A stretch of 24,413 nucleotides of DNA, taken from positions 1 to 24,413 of IMG/VR virus record IMGVR_UViG_3300025467_000071. One strand, 5' to 3'. This DNA is from a virus. Shown here in pieces: positions 15,103 to 21,410 of this stretch (its first letter is position 1; each line of letters begins with the position of its first letter). The notes below the pieces were generated by a model. That model did no database searches. It was not told the DNA's origin and saw nothing but the letters and a program-made list of their open reading frames with translations. Both the position numbers and the translations under genes were made by a program.

Positions 15103-15497
15103 AGATTTTAGCTGAATTATACAATGGTTTACAAGGAAAACCTTATGAACCAGAGAGAACTGTACGTCAAGTGCCATTTACAGATGATGAGTACAGAGTA
15201 TTAAGTAAGCTTTTTGACTTTCGTAGAAAAAAATCTAACTCTAATGAGCTAATGAGAATTTATGCACCAGGAGAGGTTGAAACGGTATTAAAGTATTCTG
15301 ATAATACGTATGTTTTAATGCTTGATGAAGGGCGTGGTATTGTTAAGCATGAGTATAATCACTTTTACGATCTTACAAAGTACTTGCGTCAAATATATAA
15401 AGCCAATAGAGATGCAGATAAAGAACAATCCATAGAAGGTCCTGATTTGCCTGCTGGTGTTACACAAGGTGGTCCTAGTCACCAAAGTCAATCATAA
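15087..15497 (+). CDS. Hypothetical protein
   Basis: This 136-aa protein starts within the loop of a perfect inverted repeat. The N-terminal half is helical and basic (TYKILAELYNGLQ, FTDDEYRVLSKLFDFRRKK). The central part has strands (TYVLMLDEGRGIVKHEYNHF), followed by a helix (YDLTKYLRQIYKANRDADKE). The tail is flexible with Pro, Gly, Ser and Gln. KHEYNHF contains two His and one Glu but does not match HExxH. The family is not recognised. It is probably expressed with the kinase fusion before it or the glycosyltransferase after it. Confidence 0.6.
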   Translation: MRNTYKILAELYNGLQGKPYEPERTVRQVPFTDDEYRVLSKLFDFRRKKSNSNELMRIYAPGEVETVLKYSDNTYVLMLDEGRGIVKHEYNHFYDLTKYLRQIYKANRDADKEQSIEGPDLPAGVTQGGPSHQSQS

Positions 15498-15531
15498 TAA
15501 TAAAGTGCAACAGTTTAAAAAAGCCGTGCGC

Positions 15532-15548
15532 GGGTAAATATTGTACCC
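15532..15548 (+). repeat. Short inverted repeat upstream of the GT-B gene
   Basis: GGGTA (15532-15536) and TACCC (15544-15548) flank a 7-base spacer, and a TAAATA (15535-15540) spans the left arm. It lies 9 bases before the ATG at 15558. An operator or weak hairpin is possible. Confidence 0.35.
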
Positions 15549-15557
15549 ACATATATT

Positions 15558-16628
15558 ATGGCTAAAGTTTTGTTTATACTCAAACGTAGAGAAGATTACA
15601 ATGGTGTAGCACACTCTCAAATTGGTTTAAGCACAGGACTCTACAATTCTGCAAGCTTTGTAAACAATATGCTTAAAGCATATAATATAGAGTCTAATTT
15701 AGTTGTAGTAGTAGATAATAATGATATAGATAGAGAAGTTACTAAGTATCGCCCTACACATGTTGTTATTGAAGCTTTGTGGGTAGTGCCTACTAAGTTT
15801 GATGTACTACAAAAATTACATCCAAATGTAAAATGGATTGTACGTTTGCATAGTGAGTTACCGTTTATGGCAGGAGAAGGTATGGCAATGGACTGGATAG
15901 GAGATTACTCGACTTATAAAAATGTAATAATAGCTTGTAATGCTCCTAGAATGTATAAGGAAATACAGAATTATTTACGTATAAAAAATAATTGGTTAAA
16001 AGAAACATCGAACAGCAAAGTTATATATTTGCCAAACCATTACCCAGGCTTTTATAGGGCGCCTAAACCTATAGACTATAATAAAGAAATAGTAAATGTA
16101 GGTTGTTTTGGAGCAATAAGGCTATTAAAAAACCATTTAGTACAAGCATTTGCTGCAATTGATTTTGCAAACAAAATAGGCAAAAAACTACATTTTCATA
16201 TTAATGCAGGGCGTATAGAAATGAAAGGTGAACCTGTATTACATAATTTGAAAGGGCTATTTTTACAATTACACGATAAAGGGCATGAATTAATTAATCA
16301 TGAATGGACACCTAGAGAAAATTTTGTCAATCTTTGCGGTCGTATGGATATAGGTTTACAAGTAAGTTTTTCAGAAACATTTAATATTGTAGGAGCTGAT
16401 TATATATCAGAAGGAACACCAATAGTAGGAAGTTCAGAAATACCTTGGTTAAAGAATGAGTGGTTTTACGAAACTAATTACTGTGCAGATCCTACTGATA
16501 GTCAAGATATTACAGCAAAATTAATAGATGCTTATTACCACCCAGCTAGAAATGTAAATCAGTGTCAAAGATCTTTAAAAAAATATTGTAAAGAAACAGA
16601 GTCTGTTTGGACTAAGTATTTTAATTAA
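15558..16628 (+). CDS. GT-B glycosyltransferase (family 4-like)
   Basis: This 356-aa protein has a two-Rossmann GT-B layout. The N-terminal half starts with a strand (AKVLFILKRRED) followed by NGVAHSQIGLS, as expected for an acceptor-binding domain, then VVIEALWVVP and VKWIVRLHSELPF. The C-terminal donor domain begins near residue 183 with CFGAIRLLKNHLVQAF. It contains the nucleotide-sugar signature SETFNIVGADYISEGTPIVG (about 272-291), matching the E...[ED]...G.P.V block of GT4 enzymes. It would transfer a sugar from an activated donor, but donor and acceptor cannot be read from sequence. Likely targets are virion proteins, phage DNA or host surface polymers. With the GT-A enzyme at 20275 it gives the window two glycosyltransferases of different folds. 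Confidence 0.75.
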   Translation: MAKVLFILKRREDYNGVAHSQIGLSTGLYNSASFVNNMLKAYNIESNLVVVVDNNDIDREVTKYRPTHVVIEALWVVPTKFDVLQKLHPNVKWIVRLHSELPFMAGEGMAMDWIGDYSTYKNVIIACNAPRMYKEIQNYLRIKNNWLKETSNSKVIYLPNHYPGFYRAPKPIDYNKEIVNVGCFGAIRLLKNHLVQAFAAIDFANKIGKKLHFHINAGRIEMKGEPVLHNLKGLFLQLHDKGHELINHEWTPRENFVNLCGRMDIGLQVSFSETFNIVGADYISEGTPIVGSSEIPWLKNEWFYETNYCADPTDSQDITAKLIDAYYHPARNVNQCQRSLKKYCKETESVWTKYFN

Positions 16629-16629
16629 T

Positions 16630-16830
16630 ATGTCTAAGCACACCGTAAAATTGCATAGTTGGAGATTTGGCAAACTTAAAGTTGTAGAACGTACGTTTGA
16701 AAGCATACATGATGCACTTAATTTTGCTAGACACAATAATGGTCACGGCATAAAGATCTATAATGAAGAGAATACGTTAGTGCATTCTGCCGGAGATGTT
16801 CCGCCAGAAAATACAGATTCGTACGCTTAA
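16630..16830 (+). CDS. Hypothetical protein
   Basis: This 66-aa protein lies 1 base after the glycosyltransferase stop and is co-transcribed with it. The pattern is a strand (HTVKLHSWRFGKLKVVERTF), a helix (SIHDALNFARHNNG), a strand (GIKIYNEENTLVHSAG) and a disordered end. The alpha/beta plan suggests a small folded domain. No catalytic residues are evident, and I do not recognise a named family. Confidence 0.6.
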   Translation: MSKHTVKLHSWRFGKLKVVERTFESIHDALNFARHNNGHGIKIYNEENTLVHSAGDVPPENTDSYA

Positions 16831-16834
16831 GTAC

Positions 16835-16862
16835 TTGAAAAACGTTTCATATGTAATATAAT
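16835..16862 (+). promoter_or_regulatory. TTGAAA-N16-TATAAT promoter, start codon at about +1
   Basis: TTGAAA (16835-16840), a 16-base spacer and consensus TATAAT (16857-16862). The ATG at 16870 follows 7 bases later, so the mRNA should be leaderless or nearly so. Two CATATG copies (16848-16853 and 16867-16872) flank the -10 box; the second contains the start codon. Confidence 0.7.
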
Positions 16863-16869
16863 ATATCAT

Positions 16870-17259
16870 ATGAGACTCAACATTAAAGTAGATGCTGCCG
16901 TACAGGATTACGCGGATTCCATTATAAAAGCAGCTAAAGACTATAAGTGTGATGTTGATATTGATGTAGTTACTAACGAAACAAGTAACACTACAGGTAC
17001 AGAGAAAGCTAATCAAATTTTAATTACATCAGAATTAGGCGTTGTAGTAGTGTTTCCTGATTTTACTAAATCTTCTGCCCGCGCTACAATATTTGATATG
17101 GGAGAGTTAAATCGTTTACAGAAAGAAGGCTTTAGTGATGACTTTATAGAAGAAAAGGGTCACGTTTACGGAGCATTACTAAAAAAGACTCAAAAGAATG
17201 CTGAAATGTTCGGCTATTATTTAACACATAAATTAAACTTAAAATCGAAAACAAACTAA
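16870..17259 (+). CDS. Hypothetical protein
   Basis: This 129-aa protein has an N-terminal alpha/beta pattern (LNIKVDAAVQDYADSIIKAA, KCDVDIDVVTNE), then hydrophobic strands (QILITSELGVVVVFPDF) and a helical, basic C-terminus (ALLKKTQKNAEMFGYYLTHK). No known motif is seen. It is driven by a near-consensus promoter abutting its start, so it is probably expressed early, together with the gene beginning 1 base after its stop. Confidence 0.65.
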   Translation: MRLNIKVDAAVQDYADSIIKAAKDYKCDVDIDVVTNETSNTTGTEKANQILITSELGVVVVFPDFTKSSARATIFDMGELNRLQKEGFSDDFIEEKGHVYGALLKKTQKNAEMFGYYLTHKLNLKSKTN

Positions 17260-17260
17260 C

Positions 17261-17551
17261 ATGTCGACAGATAAATTAAAAATCCATCCAGAACTTTTAA
17301 AAATGTATAACTCCCCAGGTTACCGTAAAAAGGTAAAACAGGCAATTACTAAAATTAAAGAGTTACATAACATAAAGAACAAGCTTAAAAGAGGCTTTCC
17401 AAAGCTTAGTTTACAAGCCACTGAGAAACAAAAAACTGCTCATGTAAAGCTATATACTAACAAGCCTGACGTTAACACAGCACATTATTTTTGTCAATTT
17501 ATTAATACAGCTCAAGATCGTAAAAATACAAAATCAGCTGATAAAAAATAA
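17261..17551 (+). CDS. Small basic hypothetical protein
   Basis: This 96-aa protein is very rich in Lys (SPGYRKKVKQAITKIKELHN, IKNKLKRGFPKL; tail RKNTKSADKK). A helical N-terminal half is followed by a short strand region (TAHVKLYTNKPDV) and a segment with one Cys (AHYFCQFINTAQ). The charge suggests nucleic-acid or ribosome association, but no motif confirms it. It follows the previous gene after 1 base in the same transcript. Confidence 0.6.
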   Translation: MSTDKLKIHPELLKMYNSPGYRKKVKQAITKIKELHNIKNKLKRGFPKLSLQATEKQKTAHVKLYTNKPDVNTAHYFCQFINTAQDRKNTKSADKK

Positions 17552-17553
17552 GC

Positions 17554-17581
17554 TTGCACTATTCCTATAAGGCACCATACT
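17554..17581 (+). promoter_or_regulatory. TTGCAC-N16-CATACT promoter, start codon at about +1
   Basis: TTGCAC (17554-17559), a 16-base spacer and CATACT (17576-17581), 6 bases before the ATG at 17588. Both hexamers and the spacer are identical to the promoter at 9780, which marks a phage promoter class. Confidence 0.65.
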
Positions 17582-17587
17582 GTATCT

Positions 17588-18133
17588 ATGAACCTTGATA
17601 CTAACCTTATAGCTATATCTAAATGTGGTAAGTACGTTTACCCGGTTGATTCTATTTCCGGTGCAAAAACCTTTGCACCTATTGAGTATTTTAAAAAGAC
17701 CCTAGCAGAAAAATACAATAACGATTTAAAGTTGTTTGTTAAAGAGTACGTCACGAGAGAGACTAAAAAGTACTTGGCTGCTGGATATACTCCAGAACAA
17801 ATTAAAGATTTAGCTTCTAAATGTAAAGGTAATAAGTTACCGAAGATAAACGTAAAGCTCAAGAAGCATCCTAATATGCCTAAAAAGGAAAGGCGTAAAC
17901 GTTTAGCTTCTCATGCAGAGTCTACCACTGTAGTAATTAACGAAGAAGGTAAAGAAGAGAAAGTAAGAACCTATCCTTGGACTGGTAATCCTGATTACTT
18001 TAGAAGTGAACCAGCTTATACAAATATTGCTGAAGTTACAAAAGAAGCTTGTTTAATGCCACACATTAATCTCGATGATGAATGTCATGGTTGTAAGTAC
18101 TACGATGTCTGCTTATGCCCTCTGAAACAATAA
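17588..18133 (+). CDS. Hypothetical protein with C-terminal Cys cluster
   Basis: This 181-aa protein has a helical N-terminal region (APIEYFKKTLAEKYNNDLKL, VTRETKKYLAAGYTPEQIKDL). A basic Lys/Arg middle follows (KKHPNMPKKERRKR). The C-terminus carries C155 and then a tight cluster CHGCKYYDVCLC (C166, C169, C175, C177). The CxxCx5CxC spacing could bind zinc or an iron-sulfur cluster. No enzyme family is recognised. The HAD phosphatase gene starts inside its last codons (19-base overlap), implying coupled translation and possibly a shared pathway. It has its own strong promoter. Confidence 0.65.
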   Translation: MNLDTNLIAISKCGKYVYPVDSISGAKTFAPIEYFKKTLAEKYNNDLKLFVKEYVTRETKKYLAAGYTPEQIKDLASKCKGNKLPKINVKLKKHPNMPKKERRKRLASHAESTTVVINEEGKEEKVRTYPWTGNPDYFRSEPAYTNIAEVTKEACLMPHINLDDECHGCKYYDVCLCPLKQ

Positions 18134-18645
18134 ACATATTTGTCGATCTAGACGAAACCTTAATACATACTCTCGGTATGAAAACCGTTGCAGGAGATGT
18201 AGAAAAGGTTGACAATCTTTGTGATAAGCCTGTAACTGTATCGTTAGGTAAGAAAGAGCATTATGTAGCAGTATTAAGGCCTGGTGCAAATTATCTCTTG
18301 TTTCGTTTAAGAGAAATAGGGCATGTTTATATGCTTACTAGAGCCGCTAAAGATTATGCTCAAGCAATGAACAAAGCTTTTAATTTCGGGTTTGACGAAG
18401 ACAGGATATTTGATAGAGAGTATGTTAAGGATTGGAAACACAAAAACCCTAAAATAAAGATAGATACTGGTAAAAACGTTCTTATTGATGATTTAAGAGT
18501 TTTTGATAATTTTGAAAAGGTAGCTTTTATTAAGAAATTCGGTATCGCCAAATACATTAATGTATCTGCATTTTGGGGCAATAAAGAAGAAGGATTTACA
18601 GTTGAAAGTATAGATAATATTGTAGAGGATGTTAAAACTAATTAG
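18115..18645 (+). CDS. HAD-superfamily phosphatase, FCP1/NIF-like
   Basis: This 176-aa protein has all HAD motifs. Motif I is FVDLDETLIH (D11 nucleophile, D13), the DLDETL form typical of FCP1/SCP-type phosphatases. Motif II is VYMLTRA (T75), preceded by LRPGANYLLFRLREIG, which matches the FCP1-like RPGxxxFL block. A Lys lies in DWKHKNPK (about 106-113) and motif III is NVLIDDLRVF (D125/D126). No long cap domain is present, so the active site is open to macromolecular substrates. FCP1-like enzymes remove phosphate from protein Ser/Thr, although phage members may act on nucleotides or nucleic-acid ends. The gene overlaps the upstream Cys-cluster gene by 19 bases. Confidence 0.82.
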   Translation: MPSETINIFVDLDETLIHTLGMKTVAGDVEKVDNLCDKPVTVSLGKKEHYVAVLRPGANYLLFRLREIGHVYMLTRAAKDYAQAMNKAFNFGFDEDRIFDREYVKDWKHKNPKIKIDTGKNVLIDDLRVFDNFEKVAFIKKFGIAKYINVSAFWGNKEEGFTVESIDNIVEDVKTN

Positions 18646-18664
18646 TGGATATTTAAATAATACA

Positions 18665-18672
18665 AGTAAATC
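18665..18672 (+). promoter_or_regulatory. AGTAAATC box, late-promoter variant
   Basis: AGTAAATC ends 6 bases before the ATG at 18679 and differs from AGTAAATA only in the last base. A second TAAATA lies at 18654-18659. Confidence 0.3.
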
Positions 18673-18678
18673 ATTATA

Positions 18679-18954
18679 ATGAAACTATTACCAAATCCGA
18701 AGCTAGTACAGCATTTAATTAAGAATAAATGTAAGGTTGCCTTTAAAAGTGCCGGTAAAGACGCAATGTACCTAATGATAGACTACACTGTACAAGCTAA
18801 GAAGCCTGCTGCTGGTCTTGATTTATTAGGTAATAGTCAAGAGGTTTTCGAAAAAGTTGCAAGTTCTGTACGCAAATACTATCCAAATGCTGAGCTATCT
18901 TCTCAAAACGGTAGTCACACAGTAGTTTATCGTATTACTTCTAATCAAAATTAA
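18679..18954 (+). CDS. Hypothetical protein
   Basis: This 91-aa protein has an alternating pattern: a helix (NPKLVQHLIKNKCKVAF), a strand (DAMYLMIDYTVQA), a helix (EVFEKVASSVRKYYPNAEL) and a strand (SHTVVYRITSN). It is probably a small alpha/beta domain. There are no metal ligands, membrane segments or recognised motifs. Confidence 0.6.
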   Translation: MKLLPNPKLVQHLIKNKCKVAFKSAGKDAMYLMIDYTVQAKKPAAGLDLLGNSQEVFEKVASSVRKYYPNAELSSQNGSHTVVYRITSNQN

Positions 18955-18975
18955 CATTAAAACACATATACAATT

Positions 18976-18983
18976 AGTAAATA
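18976..18983 (+). promoter_or_regulatory. AGTAAATA box, candidate late promoter
   Basis: Exact AGTAAATA in an intergenic gap, ending 7 bases before the ATG at 18991. This copy is not explained by an overlapping stop codon. Confidence 0.5.
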
Positions 18984-18990
18984 ATTATAT

Positions 18991-19320
18991 ATGTCTTGCT
19001 CAAGATACGCTTTATATTATGGTGGTACAGCTGGTGCAGGTAATGGTGTATTAGCTGTTACCTATCGTAACTGTGGTGACCGTACACCAACTAACCTTAC
19101 AGTTACTGGTGGTACATCTGGGGCATTTTATGGTGTAGTAATTGCAAGCACAGATTATGATGTACCTTCTTTAACTTGTACAACAGGATATGCTTCAGCA
19201 GGTGGTGCACCGGTTGGTGGGTTTGTATATAATATTCCAGTTGTGCCTTATGCAACGTATGTTACTACAAATTCCGTAAGTGCTTTATCAGCGCACGGTC
19301 TACCATATCCTACTACTTAA
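18991..19320 (+). CDS. Small Gly/Thr-rich protein, probably virion component
   Basis: This 109-aa protein is rich in Gly, Thr, Ala and Tyr and is predicted to be all-beta: CSRYALYYGGTAGAGNGVL, VTYRNCGDRTPTNLTVTGG, then GAFYGVVIAS. Three or more Cys residues are present. The composition resembles small decoration or fibre-associated proteins. The gene has an intergenic AGTAAATA box like those of the giant structural genes, supporting late expression. No named family is recognised. Confidence 0.6.
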   Translation: MSCSRYALYYGGTAGAGNGVLAVTYRNCGDRTPTNLTVTGGTSGAFYGVVIASTDYDVPSLTCTTGYASAGGAPVGGFVYNIPVVPYATYVTTNSVSALSAHGLPYPTT

Positions 19321-19342
19321 AGTTGTAGTTTAGCTTATTTAA

Positions 19343-19350
19343 AGTAAGTG
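19343..19350 (+). promoter_or_regulatory. AGTAAGTG box, late-promoter variant
   Basis: AGTAAGTG ends 5 bases before the ATG at 19356, which favours that ATG over the upstream in-frame GTG at 19350. Confidence 0.35.
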
Positions 19351-19355
19351 TGGGT

Positions 19356-20015
19356 ATGTTGATATTTGTTCATGTACCTAAAACAGCAGGCTCTACGTTT
19401 AAATCTCTTATATCAAAAGAGTTTAATTCTAAAGATATTTTAGTTATAGATTCTCCTAGCTGGATTAGCGAGGAATTAATAGTTAATAGATCTAATTTAC
19501 CGGGTAGTGTTGCGCAAAAACCAAACAGTAATATAAAGTTTATGTGCGGACATTTTAAAGCGACTAAAGCTTTAAACATGTATCCAGATGCAACATTAAT
19601 AACTTGGTTAAGAAACCCAGTAGAAAGAGTTGTATCCCAGTATTATTATTATCTAGGAGCTAGTTACACATACGGTGTTAGAACAGAACATAGAACATAC
19701 GATTTAGTAACGTTAGAAGATTTTATTAAATACTCTTCTCATCAAAACATTGCTACTTCTTTATTAGATGTTCCGTTAGATAGATTTAAGTTTATAGGTA
19801 TAAAGGAGCACTTTAAAGAAGAATTAAAAAGGTTTAACAGAGTTATGGGGTTTAATTTAAATCAGCCAACTGTAGATTATAATGTAAATAGTAAAAAACA
19901 AAATATAAACGAAAACTATTCTGTAAGTGAAGAGATACGTGAACTAATAAGATATCACAATAAAAAAGATGTTGAAATGTATGAAGAGTGTTTGAAAAAA
20001 GCAGGATACAAGTAA
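19356..20015 (+). CDS. PAPS-dependent sulfotransferase-like protein
   Basis: The ATG at 19356 is chosen over an in-frame GTG at 19350 because it follows an AGTAAGTG box; this gives 219 aa. The N-terminus MLIFVHVPKTAGSTFKSLI contains the 5'-phosphosulfate-binding loop (PKTAGST, 8-14). WLRNPVERVVSQYYY (84-98) is the 3'-phosphate-binding block with R86 and S94. CGHFKA (64-69) supplies a conserved His between them. These are the hallmarks of the Sulfotransfer_2-type family, which sulfates carbohydrates in eukaryotes and bacteria. No membrane anchor or signal peptide is present, so it would act in the cytoplasm. It would need PAPS, which the kinase fusion at 14296 could provide. A glycan acceptor is likely given the neighbouring glycosyltransferase, but this is inference. 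Confidence 0.82.
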   Translation: MLIFVHVPKTAGSTFKSLISKEFNSKDILVIDSPSWISEELIVNRSNLPGSVAQKPNSNIKFMCGHFKATKALNMYPDATLITWLRNPVERVVSQYYYYLGASYTYGVRTEHRTYDLVTLEDFIKYSSHQNIATSLLDVPLDRFKFIGIKEHFKEELKRFNRVMGFNLNQPTVDYNVNSKKQNINENYSVSEEIRELIRYHNKKDVEMYEECLKKAGYK

Positions 20016-20018
20016 ATA
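20011..20018 (+). promoter_or_regulatory. AGTAAATA box, candidate late promoter
   Basis: Exact AGTAAATA ending 5 bases before the ATG at 20024. The TAA is the stop of the sulfotransferase gene. Confidence 0.4.
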
Positions 20019-20023
20019 GTAAT

Positions 20024-20287
20024 ATGAGTGAACAGCAAGGACCTAGTTTATTGCAAATGGCTTTTAGTCTTTCTGAAACCGGAAAAGACGTTTTAGCAGG
20101 AGCTATAAAATCTGGAGTCATATTAGCTACAGAGGACGTAGTCACAGAAAGACAGTCAATGTGTCTATCATGCGACAAACTTAAAAAAGACGGTATTATA
20201 TCAAGGTGTATGGCTTGTGGGTGTGGTATGAATATAAAAACTCGCTTAGAAAAGTCTAAGTGTCCTTTAAGTAAATGGACCCGATAG
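20024..20287 (+). CDS. Zinc-ribbon-like small protein
   Basis: This is an 87-aa protein when started at the ATG at 20024, which follows an AGTAAATA box; a TTG at 19988 would lengthen it into the preceding gene. The N-terminal half is helical and Ser/Gly-rich (SLLQMAFSLSETGKDVLAGA). The C-terminal half has CLSC (47-50), CMACGC (62-67) and CPLSKW (80-85). Six Cys in a CxxC...CxxCxC...C arrangement probably bind zinc. Similar short proteins occur in phages, with function unknown. It overlaps the downstream glycosyltransferase by 13 bases, so the two may be translationally coupled. Confidence 0.7.
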   Translation: MSEQQGPSLLQMAFSLSETGKDVLAGAIKSGVILATEDVVTERQSMCLSCDKLKKDGIISRCMACGCGMNIKTRLEKSKCPLSKWTR

Positions 20288-21402
20288 TCTCATTAATAAC
20301 ACCTACTCACCGTCCTGATAAGCTTTTACGGTTATATGATTCCATAGCTAAACAAACTGATAAAAGGTTTGAATGGGTAGTAATACCTAACAACAGGGCT
20401 GATGTAACTATACTACCAGTTGAACCGTGGATAAAAATAGTACCCTATAACGGCGGAACTAATATTGGGGAAATTAAAAAATTCGGCTTTATGCAAGGCG
20501 TTGGTGAGTTGTTAGCAGAAGTAGATCACGATGATGAACTTGTACCTACTTGTATAGAGACGCTTATTAATAATAAAGATAAAGGCGATTTTATCTATTC
20601 TAACAATTTAGTATTAGATTCTAATAATAAACCTTATACTTGGGGACCAGATTTTGGGTGGAAATATAGTACCTATAACTATAAAGAAGAAGAGTGTTTA
20701 ATTAATGTAGCGTTTCCACCTTTACCAGCTAATTTTAGTTGGCAATTTTGGGCACCTAATCATATTAGAGTGTGGCGTAAAGACTTTTATAATAAAATAG
20801 GTGGGCATAACTCTAGTTTAAAGGCTTGTGATGATGGGGAATTAATGTGTCGTAGTATGATGTACGGTAAAATACATCATATAAATGAAGTACTCTACAT
20901 ATATTATCTACATTTAGATAACTCTCATTCTCAAAGTGATTTAAAGTTATGGATTGAAAATTACACCGACTATATGCACAAAGCATATACAGTACCTATG
21001 ACAGTTGCTTGGTGTAAAGCTAATAATTATAACATATACAATACTAATACTATTACACTACAGTCTACTAACGCCGGACTTATAGTGTTTGAAGATATAC
21101 GTAACATACGTAACCTAGATGTATACATGATGTTAGCATATAACATATTAATACCTGGAGGTATTTTATTATTAACTAACTCTATAGAAGCAGAAACCAT
21201 TATATCTAGTCCGCATTCTAAACAAATATCATACTGGGATCAAGCGTATAAGACCAACGCTTGTGCCTGTTTTATATCAAATGGTGTACATATAGTAAAC
21301 AACACAGTATATGGATACTTTACTAAAACTACAGAAAACACGCATGTAGCTATATCCAAAACGGATTATTCTTCTATATTGAATAACTACTACCAACAGT
21401 AA
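20275..21402 (+). CDS. GT-A glycosyltransferase (family 2-like) with partial methyltransferase-like tail
   Basis: This 375-aa protein has a GT-A domain in residues 1 to about 230. The N-terminal strand is IVSLITPTHRPDKLLRLYDS, followed by WVVIPNNR. The metal/nucleotide-sugar DxD lies in EVDHDDEL (82-89), and CDDGELMCR (185-193) sits at the position of the catalytic-base segment. From about residue 250 the sequence resembles the second half of a SAM methyltransferase: LIVFEDIRNI, a helix, then NILIPGGILLLTN (PGG at 294-296) and SYWDQAYKT. The Gly-rich SAM-binding motif I expected before it is absent, so this tail is probably non-catalytic or a remnant. It starts within the zinc-ribbon gene. 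The sugar donor and acceptor are unknown. Confidence 0.78.
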   Translation: MDPIVSLITPTHRPDKLLRLYDSIAKQTDKRFEWVVIPNNRADVTILPVEPWIKIVPYNGGTNIGEIKKFGFMQGVGELLAEVDHDDELVPTCIETLINNKDKGDFIYSNNLVLDSNNKPYTWGPDFGWKYSTYNYKEEECLINVAFPPLPANFSWQFWAPNHIRVWRKDFYNKIGGHNSSLKACDDGELMCRSMMYGKIHHINEVLYIYYLHLDNSHSQSDLKLWIENYTDYMHKAYTVPMTVAWCKANNYNIYNTNTITLQSTNAGLIVFEDIRNIRNLDVYMMLAYNILIPGGILLLTNSIEAETIISSPHSKQISYWDQAYKTNACACFISNGVHIVNNTVYGYFTKTTENTHVAISKTDYSSILNNYYQQ

Positions 21403-21405
21403 GTA
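21398..21405 (+). promoter_or_regulatory. AGTAAGTA box, candidate late promoter
   Basis: Exact AGTAAGTA ending 5 bases before the ATG at 21411. The TAA is the stop codon of the glycosyltransferase gene. Confidence 0.4.
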
Positions 21406-21410
21406 ATAAT

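Noticed and set aside
15505-15537. Ten-codon GTG frame before the glycosyltransferase
   Set aside because: Too short, and no supporting signal.
19312-19330. Imperfect inverted repeat at the end of the 109-aa protein gene as a terminator
   Set aside because: The stem has a central mismatch and a minimal loop, and no T-tract follows.
19988-20023. TTG start extending the zinc-ribbon protein upstream
   Set aside because: It is inside the sulfotransferase coding region, while the ATG at 20024 is correctly spaced from an AGTAAATA box.
19852-20178. Minus-strand 108-codon open frame
   Set aside because: It is antisense to the sulfotransferase end and the zinc-ribbon gene, both supported by motifs.
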